This document shows, piece by piece, positions 17,580 to 26,057 of a stretch of DNA of 64,000 nucleotides; positions within the stretch are counted from its first letter, which is position 1, and the number at the start of each line of letters is the position of its first letter. The notes beneath the pieces were generated by a model that saw only the letters and a list, made by a program, of their open reading frames with translations, did no database searches and had not been told where the DNA came from. The position numbers and the translations under genes were made by a program. The DNA is from Clostridiales bacterium (lineage in GTDB: Bacteria; Bacillota; Clostridia; Lachnospirales; Lachnospiraceae), in assembly GCA_019416265.1 (NCBI GenBank), contig DXXQ01000120.1, positions 1-64,000 of the forward strand. The letters run 5' to 3'.

Positions 17580-18437
17580 TTATTTGGAAAGTTCTTCCCA
17601 CTCTGTTGTCTCGCCTGTGAAAATGGATTTAACCTGCTCGCTTGTCATATCTTCCATTTCGTTTGTATTGTTTACGATTACTGCAATACCATCTTTTGCG
17701 ATAACTGTAGCTGTAAGACCATCTTTTTCCTCGTCTTTCAGATCACGGGATGCCATACCAATGTCGCAGATGCCGTCTTTTGCAGATGTGATACCTGTTG
17801 TGGAATCGCTCTGCTGAACTTCAATTGTCATGTCTTTATTGACTTCCTGATAAGCCTCGCTTAATTTTTCCATAACCGGTGTTACAGATGAGGAACCGGA
17901 AATAACTACTTTTCCGGATGGGTTTGTGCTTTCGTATGCCTGCGCTGCATCGTCCACCTTAATGTATCCGTTGTCTTCCACAATCTGCTGTCCTTCTGCA
18001 CTGAGGATGAAGTTAATGAAATCCTGTGCTTCTGCGCTTACTTCCTCCCCTGTGATGATGTTAAACGGACGGGATACTTTATAGCTGTCGTCTGCAACAT
18101 TTTCCACGCTTGCCTCAACGCCGTCGATTTTCAGCGCCTTTACTGTGTCATTTAAGGATCCGAGAGAAATATATCCGATTGCATTTTCATCTCCTGCAAC
18201 TGTTGTCATCATAACGGAGGTGCTGTTTGTCACGCTTGCTTCCTCTGTTGTCATATCTACCTTTTCACCGTCGATTTTTTCTTCAATTCCGAAAAGCTCT
18301 ACAAATGCGCCTCTTGTTCCGGAGCCATCCTCACGGGAAACAACGGAGATTTCTCCGCTTGCTGCGCTTACCACTGTAGTGATTACTGTTGCTCCGATTA
18401 CTGCTGCTGTCAAAATAGATGCAATTCTTTTTTTCAT
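17580..18437 (-). CDS. pstS: Phosphate-binding protein PstS, domain halves in permuted order
   Basis: 285 residues. A Sec signal (1-25, ending VVSA) has no lipobox Cys. The mature protein opens with ISVVSREDGSGTRGAF, normally in the second half of PstS, continues through MMTTVAGDENAIGYISLG and the PFNIITG region, and only then shows SGSSSVTPVMEKLSEAY and DIGMASRDLKDEE, normally N-terminal. It ends at IFTGETTEWEELS, which usually leads into the VVSREDGSGTR segment. Both phosphate-contacting loops are present, so the fold is probably intact but circularly permuted. First gene of pst-pho, with Pho-box-like repeats upstream. Confidence 0.9.
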   Translation of the reverse strand: MKKRIASILTAAVIGATVITTVVSAASGEISVVSREDGSGTRGAFVELFGIEEKIDGEKVDMTTEEASVTNSTSVMMTTVAGDENAIGYISLGSLNDTVKALKIDGVEASVENVADDSYKVSRPFNIITGEEVSAEAQDFINFILSAEGQQIVEDNGYIKVDDAAQAYESTNPSGKVVISGSSSVTPVMEKLSEAYQEVNKDMTIEVQQSDSTTGITSAKDGICDIGMASRDLKDEEKDGLTATVIAKDGIAVIVNNTNEMEDMTSEQVKSIFTGETTEWEELSK

Positions 18438-18507
18438 GATTTTTTCTCCTCTTTTATTATACTTATTATTTTGTTTTCCTGTTTTCTTTGCCTTACTGAC
18501 AGGACTT

Positions 18508-18562
18508 AGTATAAAAAAAGAAAGTTAAATGTAAAATCGCGGCTTTGTAAAATCTTCGTAAA
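18508..18562 (-). promoter_or_regulatory. pst promoter with Pho-box-like repeats
   Basis: On the minus strand, TTTACG (18557-18562) and TTTACA (18546-18551) are 11 bp apart. Another TTTACA lies at 18530-18535 with TTTAAC directly after it (18524-18529). A -10 TATACT is at 18508-18513. These TT(T/A)ACA-type hexamers resemble PhoP/PhoB boxes, and no good -35 is present, as expected for an activator-dependent promoter. Confidence 0.55.
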
Positions 18563-18620
18563 TTGCGGTTTCCCAAAGTTTCTCACTGCAGATTCTCACT
18601 ATTTCCCTCTGTAAACAGAA

Positions 18621-18672
18621 AAAGCAAAGGAAAACAGATGTAATTGCAATACATACTGTTTCCCTTCGCTTT
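18621..18672 (-). terminator. Terminator after cbiK
   Basis: Arms at 18656-18672 and 18621-18637 form a 17-bp stem on the minus strand, using two G-U pairs, with CTTTTTCTG after it. On the plus strand the same positions are A/C mismatches, so it favours minus-strand transcripts. It closes the purC-to-cbiK run. Confidence 0.75.
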
Positions 18673-18685
18673 CCTTCATAATTTC

Positions 18686-19471
18686 CTATATCACACTCCG
18701 AAGATGCTCCACAAACATCCTGCGGATTTCGGGGTATTCGCCAAGTCCTTTAAGGATAGGTTCTACTTCATAGCCTTCTGCCTTAAACCTGCTGTACCAG
18801 GAATCCTTATCATCTCCCGCCATGTCGTTTTTGGCGTGGTCGCCTGCCACGATCATAAAGGGCGCAAGATAAACTTTGGATGGCTGAAATTCCCTGACCT
18901 GTTCCAGAAGTGTTTCCATAGACGGATATGCCTCTACTGTACCAAGGAAAATATTCCTGTGCCCTCTGTCTTTAAATGCACGGTCAATTGCTGTGTACAC
19001 AGAATTCGCATGGTGAGTGGTTCCGTGTCCCATCAGAACAAGAACTTCGTCCTCTTTCAAAAAAGAAAATTTCTGCGCAATGATGTCTATTACCTCCACA
19101 CTGTCCTGCTCCTCTGTGAGAAGAGGATTGCCAAAAGAAATAGACTGAAAATCATCTTTATAAGAAAGAACCTCTTCCTTCATCACTTCGCTTTCTATAC
19201 CGTTTATCACATGAGTTGTCTGCACAAAGACATCTGTAATCCCGTCCCGGCGCATCTGCTCCAGGGCCTCTTTAATCGTATTAATATGAACATTATCTCT
19301 GTTCTTCAGTTTCCTGATAATCATTTTGCTTGTCCAGGCACGATAAAGCGGATACTCAGGAAACGCTTCCTGCAGGGCTTTTTCAATCTCATCTATCGTG
19401 GCCTTTCTTGTATCATTGTGACTGGTTCCAAAACTCACAGCCAAAATTGCTTTTTTTGTGTTCTGACACAT
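18686..19471 (-). CDS. cbiK: Sirohydrochlorin cobaltochelatase CbiK
   Basis: 261-residue class II chelatase that inserts Co2+ into sirohydrochlorin in anaerobic cobalamin synthesis. The N-terminus AILAVSFGTSHNDTR is the family signature. Metal-binding His residues lie in MGHGTTHHANSVY and VAGDHAKNDMAG. No signal peptide, so it is cytoplasmic, unlike exported haem-binding CbiK variants. The start follows GGAGG. No other cobalamin gene is nearby and no cobalamin riboswitch is visible. It follows the acyltransferase by 40 bases and probably shares its transcript. Confidence 0.9.
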   Translation of the reverse strand: MCQNTKKAILAVSFGTSHNDTRKATIDEIEKALQEAFPEYPLYRAWTSKMIIRKLKNRDNVHINTIKEALEQMRRDGITDVFVQTTHVINGIESEVMKEEVLSYKDDFQSISFGNPLLTEEQDSVEVIDIIAQKFSFLKEDEVLVLMGHGTTHHANSVYTAIDRAFKDRGHRNIFLGTVEAYPSMETLLEQVREFQPSKVYLAPFMIVAGDHAKNDMAGDDKDSWYSRFKAEGYEVEPILKGLGEYPEIRRMFVEHLRSVI

Positions 19472-19511
19472 TCTTTTTTCCTCCGTAACAGGGGTTTCTT
19501 ATTTTTCTTAT

Positions 19512-21320
19512 TTACATCCGCAGCTTTTTCTTAAACTCCCGCAGCGTGTCCTTTCTTCGAAAGATAAACAGCCACACAAGAAGAAGGAAGCTGCATCCTC
19601 CGCACACTACGTCAAGGTAAATGAACTTCGAGATTCCCGTCCATACAAATAAAAGCGGAATACATCCCAGCATCCCTGCCTGCACCAGATAAAACAGATA
19701 TTCCTCCACTGCCAGGGAACTCACACGGGCGATCACCGGAATGGAAACACTCACACACAGGGATGCCAGCGGCACGATCACCTCCACAGACCAGCGGCGC
19801 CAGCCTGTGAAAAAATCCCACAAAATACAGATGGCCGTACCGATCAGAAGCTGCCACATCTCATTTTTGAGAATATTTCTCCGCTTCCTGTAGGCAACCG
19901 CAACAATCAGCCAGGTGCAAAGGCATCCTGCCGCCGCAAACAAACTCCAGGTCGCCTCTTTATGCATCATAAAATCCATCATCCCACACAGAACTGCAGC
20001 TGCAATGCACAGGAAAGTGAAGGTCTGAAAAATTTTTCTGCCTCTGCTGCTCTCCTTCTCCATTCCCGGAAAGTCATTTTTTTCTGTCCTTACGGGAATA
20101 TCGGCTTCTTTCAGCATCCTCTGCATATTTCTCTCAATGCTCCGCCCTGCAATCTTGGAAGTAAATCCCAACACCATCTCATTTTCGTAGGAACAGGAAC
20201 AAAGCTGCATGGTATTGGTGCTTGCCAGAAGCCCGAACCGGTCTATATATTCCCTGTATTCTTCCGGAAACCGGATAATTCCCACATTGGAATATACGGC
20301 TGTAATACTGCGCCTGTCCAGATTTCCCCCGACCATCAGAGCCTGCTTCTTAATTTCCAGAGGAACCGCCCTGAGAAACGGGTTCTTTTCCAGACGTACA
20401 TAGTCATTCATCCGCATGGCTATCTTCTCTTTCACAAGCTCTGTCTCAAACTGCTCTTTTACACCCTGCAATACCTCTTCAAATTTCGTTTCTCCTGTAA
20501 AGGTATATCCCACTTCTATACATCCGAAAAAGTTTGCCATAGACTGGGAGGGAAAATAGTTCCTGAGATTAACAGGCACAAGAAGCCTCACCGGCTGTTT
20601 CCGGCTGTTTCCCGACAATTCCTCATGAATGGCACACAGAAACATTACTGTCAGAAGAACCGTTATGGAAACACCCATAGATCTGGCTTTCGCAAGCGTT
20701 TCCTTCACCGGAATGACAACCTCTGTAACATTCATCTCATCGTGGGTAAGCTTTTCTCCCCGAATACGGGCTGCCCGTATCCTCTGTTTCTTTCCCTTGG
20801 GCAGTTCCGAGGAATAATACTGGGAAAAGCTGTCTTCCTCCCTGTCCCTGGCCGTAATTGTGTCATCCGCCGGAAGCCGTCTCAGTTCTCTGTCCGGATG
20901 CGCCAGAATCAGATAGTCCTGTACCAGCTCCTGTAAAAAATGCATAGCTCCCGTCCCGTCGGTCAGAGCATGAAAAACTTCAAAGTTCATGCGGTTCTTG
21001 TAATAGCTCACTTCCAGCAGAAGCGCCTTTTTATCCGGAATGTAAAGTCTGCTGCAGGGTGGTTTGCTCTCCTTTTGCACCATAGCGCGCAGCTCCCTGT
21101 GCTCCAGATAAAACCAGAAAAGTCCTTTCCGAAGCACTGCCTGAAACAGGGGATATTTTTCCATCGCCATATCTAAAGCCTTCTGAAGGATTTCTCCGTC
21201 CACAGGCTCTTTTAGCTGACAGTAAAACCGAAACACTCTGGTATGGTTTTTTCCGGTGAGAGCCGGATATGCCAGAGCTGCATTGTCTAATTTTCTCCAT
21301 TTTGAATATTTGAATTCCAA
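19512..21320 (-). CDS. Condensation/alcohol acetyltransferase-like protein with C-terminal membrane domain
   Basis: 602 residues. Residues 1-410 resemble the CoA-dependent acyltransferase/condensation superfamily, with an HxxxDG-type motif (FHALTDGTGAMHFL). Residues about 430-590 hold six predicted membrane helices, like the DUF6320 region attached to alcohol-acetyltransferase-like proteins. The start is TTG 21320, preceded by AGGGAAG, and overlaps the hydrolase gene by 34 bases, so the two are translationally coupled. It probably acylates a lipid, alcohol or glycolipid at the membrane. The acceptor is unknown. Confidence 0.7.
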   Translation of the reverse strand: MEFKYSKWRKLDNAALAYPALTGKNHTRVFRFYCQLKEPVDGEILQKALDMAMEKYPLFQAVLRKGLFWFYLEHRELRAMVQKESKPPCSRLYIPDKKALLLEVSYYKNRMNFEVFHALTDGTGAMHFLQELVQDYLILAHPDRELRRLPADDTITARDREEDSFSQYYSSELPKGKKQRIRAARIRGEKLTHDEMNVTEVVIPVKETLAKARSMGVSITVLLTVMFLCAIHEELSGNSRKQPVRLLVPVNLRNYFPSQSMANFFGCIEVGYTFTGETKFEEVLQGVKEQFETELVKEKIAMRMNDYVRLEKNPFLRAVPLEIKKQALMVGGNLDRRSITAVYSNVGIIRFPEEYREYIDRFGLLASTNTMQLCSCSYENEMVLGFTSKIAGRSIERNMQRMLKEADIPVRTEKNDFPGMEKESSRGRKIFQTFTFLCIAAAVLCGMMDFMMHKEATWSLFAAAGCLCTWLIVAVAYRKRRNILKNEMWQLLIGTAICILWDFFTGWRRWSVEVIVPLASLCVSVSIPVIARVSSLAVEEYLFYLVQAGMLGCIPLLFVWTGISKFIYLDVVCGGCSFLLLVWLFIFRRKDTLREFKKKLRM

Positions 21321-22255
21321 TGTTCTACCGCTTCCCTTTTCAAAAATTCGTTCATATATTCAAAGCTTTCCTGCACATGAAGAAATCGGATTCCCAGAGC
21401 AAAAAAGCCGTGAAGTGCATCTTTGATTCTGTGGATCTCCACATAATTTCCGGCTTCCCGAAGTTTTTCTCCGTAGGCCTCCCCCTCGTCCCGCAAAGGG
21501 TCAAATTCTGCTGTCAGAATCAAAGTTTCCGGCATGTGGTGCAAATCCTTCGCCAGTATCGGTGCAAACAGAGGATTGTTTCTGTCCTGCGGGCTGCTCT
21601 GGTAAAGGCTCAGGAAGTTTTCCATTTTTGATGCTGTCAGAAGGTATCCCTGTCCGTTTTCCTTTACAGAAGGATAGGGGGATTCTTCCGTATAGCAGTT
21701 GTTCAGTGCCGGATATATGAGAATCTGCCTTCTTGGCATAAAATCCCCTCTCTCCTTTGCAAGGAGCGTTACTGCTGCCGCCAGGTTTCCTCCTGCACTG
21801 TCTCCCATAATTGTAATTTTATCCGAAGGAATCTTCGGGTCTTCATAAAGAGCCTTTGCCGCTGCATAGCAATCTTCCAGCCCTGTCGGGAACGGATACT
21901 CCGGAGCCAGCCTGTACTCTACAGACGCTACAATGTGAGAGGTGGACTGTGCCATACGGGCGCAGACGCGGTCGTAGTTTTCCACGCTTTCTTTAATCCA
22001 GCCTCCGCCATGAAAAAAGAGCAGAATGGGGAAGGTATAACCTTCCTCCACCACTGCCCTCATAGCCTGTTCTGTAGGAAAATACAGTCTCACAGGAATT
22101 TCATGTTCTCCGTTACAGATCCGCACATCCAGTTTCTTCAAAAAAATCCGTATAGTGTCCAGTTTCCTCAAATCCGCTATACGTCTGGCAGATTCCACAT
22201 CCTTACTGTCATAGGACAGTGCCTGCAGAATCCTGCGTACTGTCTTTGAAATCAT
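21287..22255 (-). CDS. Alpha/beta hydrolase, hormone-sensitive-lipase family
   Basis: 322-residue esterase-like enzyme. HGGGW forms the oxyanion hole, GDSAGGNLAAA the nucleophile elbow, and the C-terminal EFDPLRDEGEAY and HRIKDALHGFFAL regions supply the Asp and His of the triad. No signal peptide. The start follows GAGGT, 12 bases after purC. Its overlap with the acyltransferase gene suggests that the two form a deacylation/acylation pair on one substrate class. Confidence 0.85.
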   Translation of the reverse strand: MISKTVRRILQALSYDSKDVESARRIADLRKLDTIRIFLKKLDVRICNGEHEIPVRLYFPTEQAMRAVVEEGYTFPILLFFHGGGWIKESVENYDRVCARMAQSTSHIVASVEYRLAPEYPFPTGLEDCYAAAKALYEDPKIPSDKITIMGDSAGGNLAAAVTLLAKERGDFMPRRQILIYPALNNCYTEESPYPSVKENGQGYLLTASKMENFLSLYQSSPQDRNNPLFAPILAKDLHHMPETLILTAEFDPLRDEGEAYGEKLREAGNYVEIHRIKDALHGFFALGIRFLHVQESFEYMNEFLKREAVEHWNSNIQNGEN

Positions 22256-22267
22256 GTTTTACCTCGA

Positions 22268-23143
22268 TCAATCGCCTAATTTTTTACCTGTAAGCATTTC
22301 ATATCCCTGAAGATATTTCTCAATTGTTTTGTCTACGATTTCTTCCGGTAAAGTCCAGTTATTGTCCGGATTTGCTTTCAGCCAGTCGCGGGCAAACTGT
22401 TTGTCAAAGGACGGCTGTCCGTGTCCCGGTTCATAGCCTTCTGCCGGCCAGAATCTGGAGCTGTCCGGTGTCAGCATTTCATCACCGATCACAATGTTGC
22501 CTTCTTCATCCAGACCGAACTCAAATTTCGTATCTGCAATGATAATTCCCTTGCTCAGAGCGTATTCCGCACATTTTTTGTAAAGAGCGATTGTGCAGTC
22601 ACGAAGCTTCTCAGCGTATTCCTGTCCTTTGCCCGGGAAGTATTTCTCAAGGTGAGCGATACTCTGCTCAAAGGAAATATTCTCGTCGTGATCGCCGATT
22701 TCAGCCTTTGTAGATGGTGTGTAGATTGGCTCAGGCAGCTTGTCAGATTCTTTCAATCCTTCCGGAAGCTCGATTCCGCAGACCTTGCCTGTTTCCTTGT
22801 AGCTTTCCCAGCCGCTTCCTGTGATATAACCGCGAACAATACACTCGATGGGAAGCATGTTCAGTTTACGGCACATCATGCTGTTTCCGTTGAATTTATC
22901 CTGCTGGAAAAACTCCGGCATATCTTTCACATCTACAGAAATCATGTGGTTCGGAAGAATGTCCTCTGTCATGTCAAACCAGAATTTAGACATCTGGGTA
23001 AGAACGGTACCTTTCTTTGTCACTTCATTCTTAAGAATAACATCGAAGCAGCTGATGCGGTCTGTTGCAACCATGATCAGGCTGTCACCGTTATCATAGA
23101 TCTCACGTACTTTACCCTCTTTAATAGGTTTCATTTCCTGCAT
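22268..23143 (-). CDS. purC: SAICAR synthase PurC
   Basis: 291-residue phosphoribosylaminoimidazole-succinocarboxamide synthase of de novo purine synthesis. Motifs are IKEGKVREIYDNGD, CIVRGYITGSGWESY, IADTKFEFG and DEMLTPDSSRFWPA. I set the start at ATG 23143, behind GAGGTG, instead of the long upstream extension, which lacks conservation and a ribosome binding site. It stands apart from other pur genes and is followed directly by the hydrolase/acyltransferase genes. I looked for a purine riboswitch upstream and did not find one. Confidence 0.95.
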   Translation of the reverse strand: MQEMKPIKEGKVREIYDNGDSLIMVATDRISCFDVILKNEVTKKGTVLTQMSKFWFDMTEDILPNHMISVDVKDMPEFFQQDKFNGNSMMCRKLNMLPIECIVRGYITGSGWESYKETGKVCGIELPEGLKESDKLPEPIYTPSTKAEIGDHDENISFEQSIAHLEKYFPGKGQEYAEKLRDCTIALYKKCAEYALSKGIIIADTKFEFGLDEEGNIVIGDEMLTPDSSRFWPAEGYEPGHGQPSFDKQFARDWLKANPDNNWTLPEEIVDKTIEKYLQGYEMLTGKKLGD

Positions 23144-23298
23144 TTTTTCGCACCTCAACATTTTGTATATTTTTCTTGTGTTACCTAAGTAGTTCAGCTT
23201 ATAGAATACCTCATAATATAAGCAGTTACAAGCGATTACAGGCAAAAAGTTTGTTTGTGAGACTATTTGTTTTTGTATGTCTGTAAGAAGTCTTCTTT

Positions 23299-24063
23299 TT
23301 ATTCCTCACTTTTCTGTAAAGTAAAAGGTATCTTGCAGCGATATACGTCATCTGCACTTTTTGCATCTTTTTCCATTGCGCTTCCTGTGCAGAACAAATC
23401 CAGTTTTTCCGGTTCCGAAGTTCCGTTTCTTCTGCTTCCATATAGAAACAGGATGGCTTTATCGTCGCTGATACTTTTAAAATCACAGGCATAGGTATCC
23501 ATGGCAAGCTCCTCTGTAAACTTGAATCCTGCTCCTATATACAGAAGCTCTCTCCCTTTTTCTGCCGCATATTCCCCTACTGTCTGCTCTGATTCGATCC
23601 CCAGATAATACAAGGTATCTGTATCCATAACATCCTGAGGTACCAGAAGATATTTCTCCGGTTTTACCGCCTGCACTTCTACTGTGATATAAACAGAATT
23701 GTCGTCATATAGCGCCTCTTTTACCTCAAAGGAAGCAAGAGCGTTTTCTGCTTTTTCCCCTATATCCGTCTGTGTCTTTTTTACCGTAGCTTCTGACACT
23801 GCCAATCCGTTTCTTTCCATGAAATCAAACAATCCGAAATGGCTGCCCACTGCATATACGCCGGTTCCGGCCAGAACCGTACAGGCAATCGCAACAATCG
23901 CTGTTTTCCGGACTCTTTTCCATGAATGTATTCTTCTGCCTGTTTCTTCCGGTTCCTCGTTTTTCAGATATGTTAAAGTGTTCTCTATCCTTGCGTTTAC
24001 TGTTTCCGGTATTTCTGTTTCCTCTGTAAAACTCTGAAATAATTTATTATCCATCTTACTCAT
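23299..24063 (-). CDS. Membrane anti-sigma factor (DUF4179-like)
   Basis: 254 residues: a short acidic cytoplasmic N-terminus, a single membrane helix near 41-64 (VRKTAIVAIACTVLAGTGVYAVG) and an extracytoplasmic domain with the GLFDFMERNG-type motif of DUF4179 proteins. Such proteins hold the partner ECF sigma factor until a signal arrives. The start ATG 24063 follows GGAGG and sits 13 bases after the sigma stop codon, so the pair is co-expressed. A longer paralogous partner occurs at 39709-41160. The signal sensed is unknown. Confidence 0.8.
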   Translation of the reverse strand: MSKMDNKLFQSFTEETEIPETVNARIENTLTYLKNEEPEETGRRIHSWKRVRKTAIVAIACTVLAGTGVYAVGSHFGLFDFMERNGLAVSEATVKKTQTDIGEKAENALASFEVKEALYDDNSVYITVEVQAVKPEKYLLVPQDVMDTDTLYYLGIESEQTVGEYAAEKGRELLYIGAGFKFTEELAMDTYACDFKSISDDKAILFLYGSRRNGTSEPEKLDLFCTGSAMEKDAKSADDVYRCKIPFTLQKSEE

Positions 24064-24076
24064 AAGAAGCCTCCGT

Positions 24077-24571
24077 TCACATCTCATACTCTTTACGCAG
24101 CTTTTCTCTCGCTCTGGAAAGGCGGGTGAGAACTGTATTCTGATTCAGTTCAAGCAGTTTGCTGATTTCTTTTACGCTGAATCCCTGACCATAATAAAGG
24201 GTTACGATTACCCTGTATTTTTCATCAAGTTTTAAAAGAATTTCTTTCCACTCACACTCATGGTATCCGTATTCTTCATAGGCTGCCTCCGCCTGTTCGA
24301 ACTCTACCATTTCCTTTCTGCGTGTTTTCAGTAAATTGTTGCACTGATTCATCAGTATTCGTATGAGCCACGTTTTAAAGTATTTGCTTTTCTTTAGTGT
24401 ACCAAGCTTTTCATAACAGATCAGGATTGTTTCCTGTATGGCATCCGCCGCATCTTCCTCATTCTTCAGATATGCCCAGGCTACTTTATACATACTTTGG
24501 GTGTTCATCCGAATCAGTTGGGCGAAGGCGTCTGTATCACCTTTCTTTGCCTTCTTCACAAGTATTTCCAT
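24077..24571 (-). CDS. ECF RNA polymerase sigma factor
   Basis: 164-residue sigma-70-family factor with only regions 2 and 4. Region 2 shows AWAYLKNEEDAADAIQETIL and KTWLIRILMNQC; region 4 shows LYYGQGFSVKEISKLLELNQNTVLTRLSRAREKL. I chose ATG 24571 behind GGAGGAG. It is followed by its predicted anti-sigma factor. Target promoters cannot be read from this window. Confidence 0.9.
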   Translation of the reverse strand: MEILVKKAKKGDTDAFAQLIRMNTQSMYKVAWAYLKNEEDAADAIQETILICYEKLGTLKKSKYFKTWLIRILMNQCNNLLKTRRKEMVEFEQAEAAYEEYGYHECEWKEILLKLDEKYRVIVTLYYGQGFSVKEISKLLELNQNTVLTRLSRAREKLRKEYEM

Positions 24572-24666
24572 GAAATCTCCTCCCGCGAACTGTTTATTTA
24601 TTGTATACACTAATTAGACGCGTAAGATAGATATTTTATTTCAGTACTGTTTATAGAAATCCTGTT

Positions 24667-24888
24667 TTATTTTTCTTTACATTTTATTCCATAATTTCCT
24701 CTGCTGCCGTTTTCATATCCCCTGTAGATTTCATATCTTTTTCCATTTATCTCAACTTCATCGTCACTGATAAAAGTACAGGATTCTCCTGTTTTTTCAC
24801 AGTATTTTGAAATTGCCTCCATGGTTTTGGCAAGAGTAGGATACTTTGAACTGTCCTCATAAGGAACCCAAAAAGCTTTTTTAAACAT
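24667..24888 (-). CDS. Small conserved-looking protein of unknown function
   Basis: 73 residues, not recognised. It is soluble, has a mixed charge pattern and no signal or membrane segment, and two Cys (CEKTGESC). The start ATG 24888 has a strong AAGGAGG site, which supports real translation. It lies 34 bases after the merR stop and 95 before the sigma start, so it probably shares the MerR transcript. Confidence 0.6.
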   Translation of the reverse strand: MFKKAFWVPYEDSSKYPTLAKTMEAISKYCEKTGESCTFISDDEVEINGKRYEIYRGYENGSRGNYGIKCKEK

Positions 24889-24922
24889 CTAAACGTCCTC
24901 CTTGTAAATAATTCCAAACCTT

Positions 24923-25837
24923 TTATTTTTTCCCTGTTTTCCCATCCAGATTTCTGTACAGGAGGTATGCGTGAATAAATTCCGCTATTCCCATAAGCAC
25001 GATCAGCGCTAACAGGATCATCCCCTCCTTCGTGGTAAAATACTCCATAAAGGACAGTCCTCCTGCTCCTCCCATCATAAGGAACATGATAAATATGAAG
25101 ACGGCTGCCGGCAGGCTGTGATGAAGTATTTTCATAATCCTGCGGCGTTTGGGATGCATCTCCGCTTCGTAAAGCTCAGGATGTATCATCTCGCAGTGGA
25201 TAACTGCCACCGGTACCCGGTATGCCCGTCCGTAATTCCGTTCCGCCCGATACTCTATACCGTCAATAGTAAATTCCGGATACATCCCTTCTTTTGTGAT
25301 TATCATGTCCAGATTGTTTTCATTTGCATATGCCAGAAGCGCGTCTGTAAATTCTCTGGGGTTGGTAACTGCCCCGTCCGGCATAAAAGTAAAGACACGT
25401 TCGTGCTCCTCCTTCGCCACTGTTTTGTAGTCTTCCATCCAGCGTGTAAAATACCCGCTCTTCGAAGGCTCTCTATCCATTTTTTCCAGACATTCGTCCA
25501 CGTTCAATTCCTCCAGAGAAATCTTCTGCCTCTCCAGATTTTCACAAAAAAGAATTGCCGCCTGCAGCTTCTGTGTCTGCTGCTCCAGTTCCAGCTTCTG
25601 CATTTCCAGAGCATCTTCCATAGAAAGATTCCCCTCCAGAACAAGACGGATCTGTTCAATGGGCATATCAAGCATCCTCAGCATACGGATGATCTTTAAG
25701 GTTCTGATATTTTCCTCATCGTAATCTCTATAAGAATTCACCGGATTTCTCTTTGGCGTTATCAGTCCCTCTTTTTCATAATAACGGATATTCTGCCCGG
25801 AAATGCCGCTGACCTTTTCCGCTTCCTTTACATTCAT
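24923..25837 (-). CDS. MerR-family regulator with C-terminal membrane segments
   Basis: 304 residues. Residues 1-70 are a MerR winged HTH (GISGQNIRYYEKEGLITPKR). A coiled-coil dimer helix (about 75-115) is followed by a middle soluble region, and two membrane helices lie at about 238-260 and 270-292. A membrane-tethered MerR protein is uncommon. The start follows GGAGAGG. Its promoter has a 19-bp spacer, typical of MerR targets, so it likely controls itself and perhaps the genes downstream. The first 22 codons and leader are duplicated exactly at 39566-39683. Confidence 0.85.
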   Translation of the reverse strand: MNVKEAEKVSGISGQNIRYYEKEGLITPKRNPVNSYRDYDEENIRTLKIIRMLRMLDMPIEQIRLVLEGNLSMEDALEMQKLELEQQTQKLQAAILFCENLERQKISLEELNVDECLEKMDREPSKSGYFTRWMEDYKTVAKEEHERVFTFMPDGAVTNPREFTDALLAYANENNLDMIITKEGMYPEFTIDGIEYRAERNYGRAYRVPVAVIHCEMIHPELYEAEMHPKRRRIMKILHHSLPAAVFIFIMFLMMGGAGGLSFMEYFTTKEGMILLALIVLMGIAEFIHAYLLYRNLDGKTGKK

Positions 25838-25887
25838 AGCTTTTGCTCCTCTCCTTCAAGAATGCTCCCGCATTCCTGTGTTTATGG
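25770..25887. repeat. 118-bp exact repeat, copy A (merR 5' end and leader)
   Basis: Every base of 25770-25887 matches 39566-39683 in the same orientation. The repeat covers merR codons 1 to 22, the ribosome binding site and the leader, ending 5 bases short of the -10 box. Similarity stops abruptly on both sides. Confidence 0.97.
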
Positions 25888-25891
25888 CTAT

Positions 25892-25922
25892 ATTATAAGG
25901 GTTGGAGTAAGTATAAGGTCAA
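25892..25922 (-). promoter_or_regulatory. MerR-type promoter with 19-bp spacer
   Basis: Minus strand TTGACC (25917-25922), 19-bp spacer, TATAAT (25892-25897). Long spacers of 19-20 bp that the regulator distorts on activation are the hallmark of MerR-controlled promoters. The plus-strand spacer text GTTGGAGTAAGTATAAGGT resembles known MerR-family operators. Confidence 0.75.
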
Positions 25923-25981
25923 GTATTTTGGGATTTATTTTATGAAATATCAAAAATCATCCTCCCAAAACAAAGAAAAGC

Positions 25982-26012
25982 TCTCCCATGACGCCAAAAC
26001 TGCCACGGGAGA
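25982..26012 (-). terminator. Terminator after the GH127 operon
   Basis: On the minus strand TCTCCCGTG pairs with CATGGGAGA (one G-U pair), followed by GCTTTTCTTTGTTTT. It lies 46 bases after the GH127 stop and closes the glycan operon before the merR promoter. Confidence 0.75.
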
Positions 26013-26057
26013 ACTCTCTCAATATTTCCAAATTTTTATAATTCTTTCATCGTCGTT

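Noticed and set aside
23144..23298. Possible purine riboswitch or promoter upstream of purC
   Set aside because: I could not find the conserved purine-riboswitch core or paired loops; only weak promoter-like hexamers are present.
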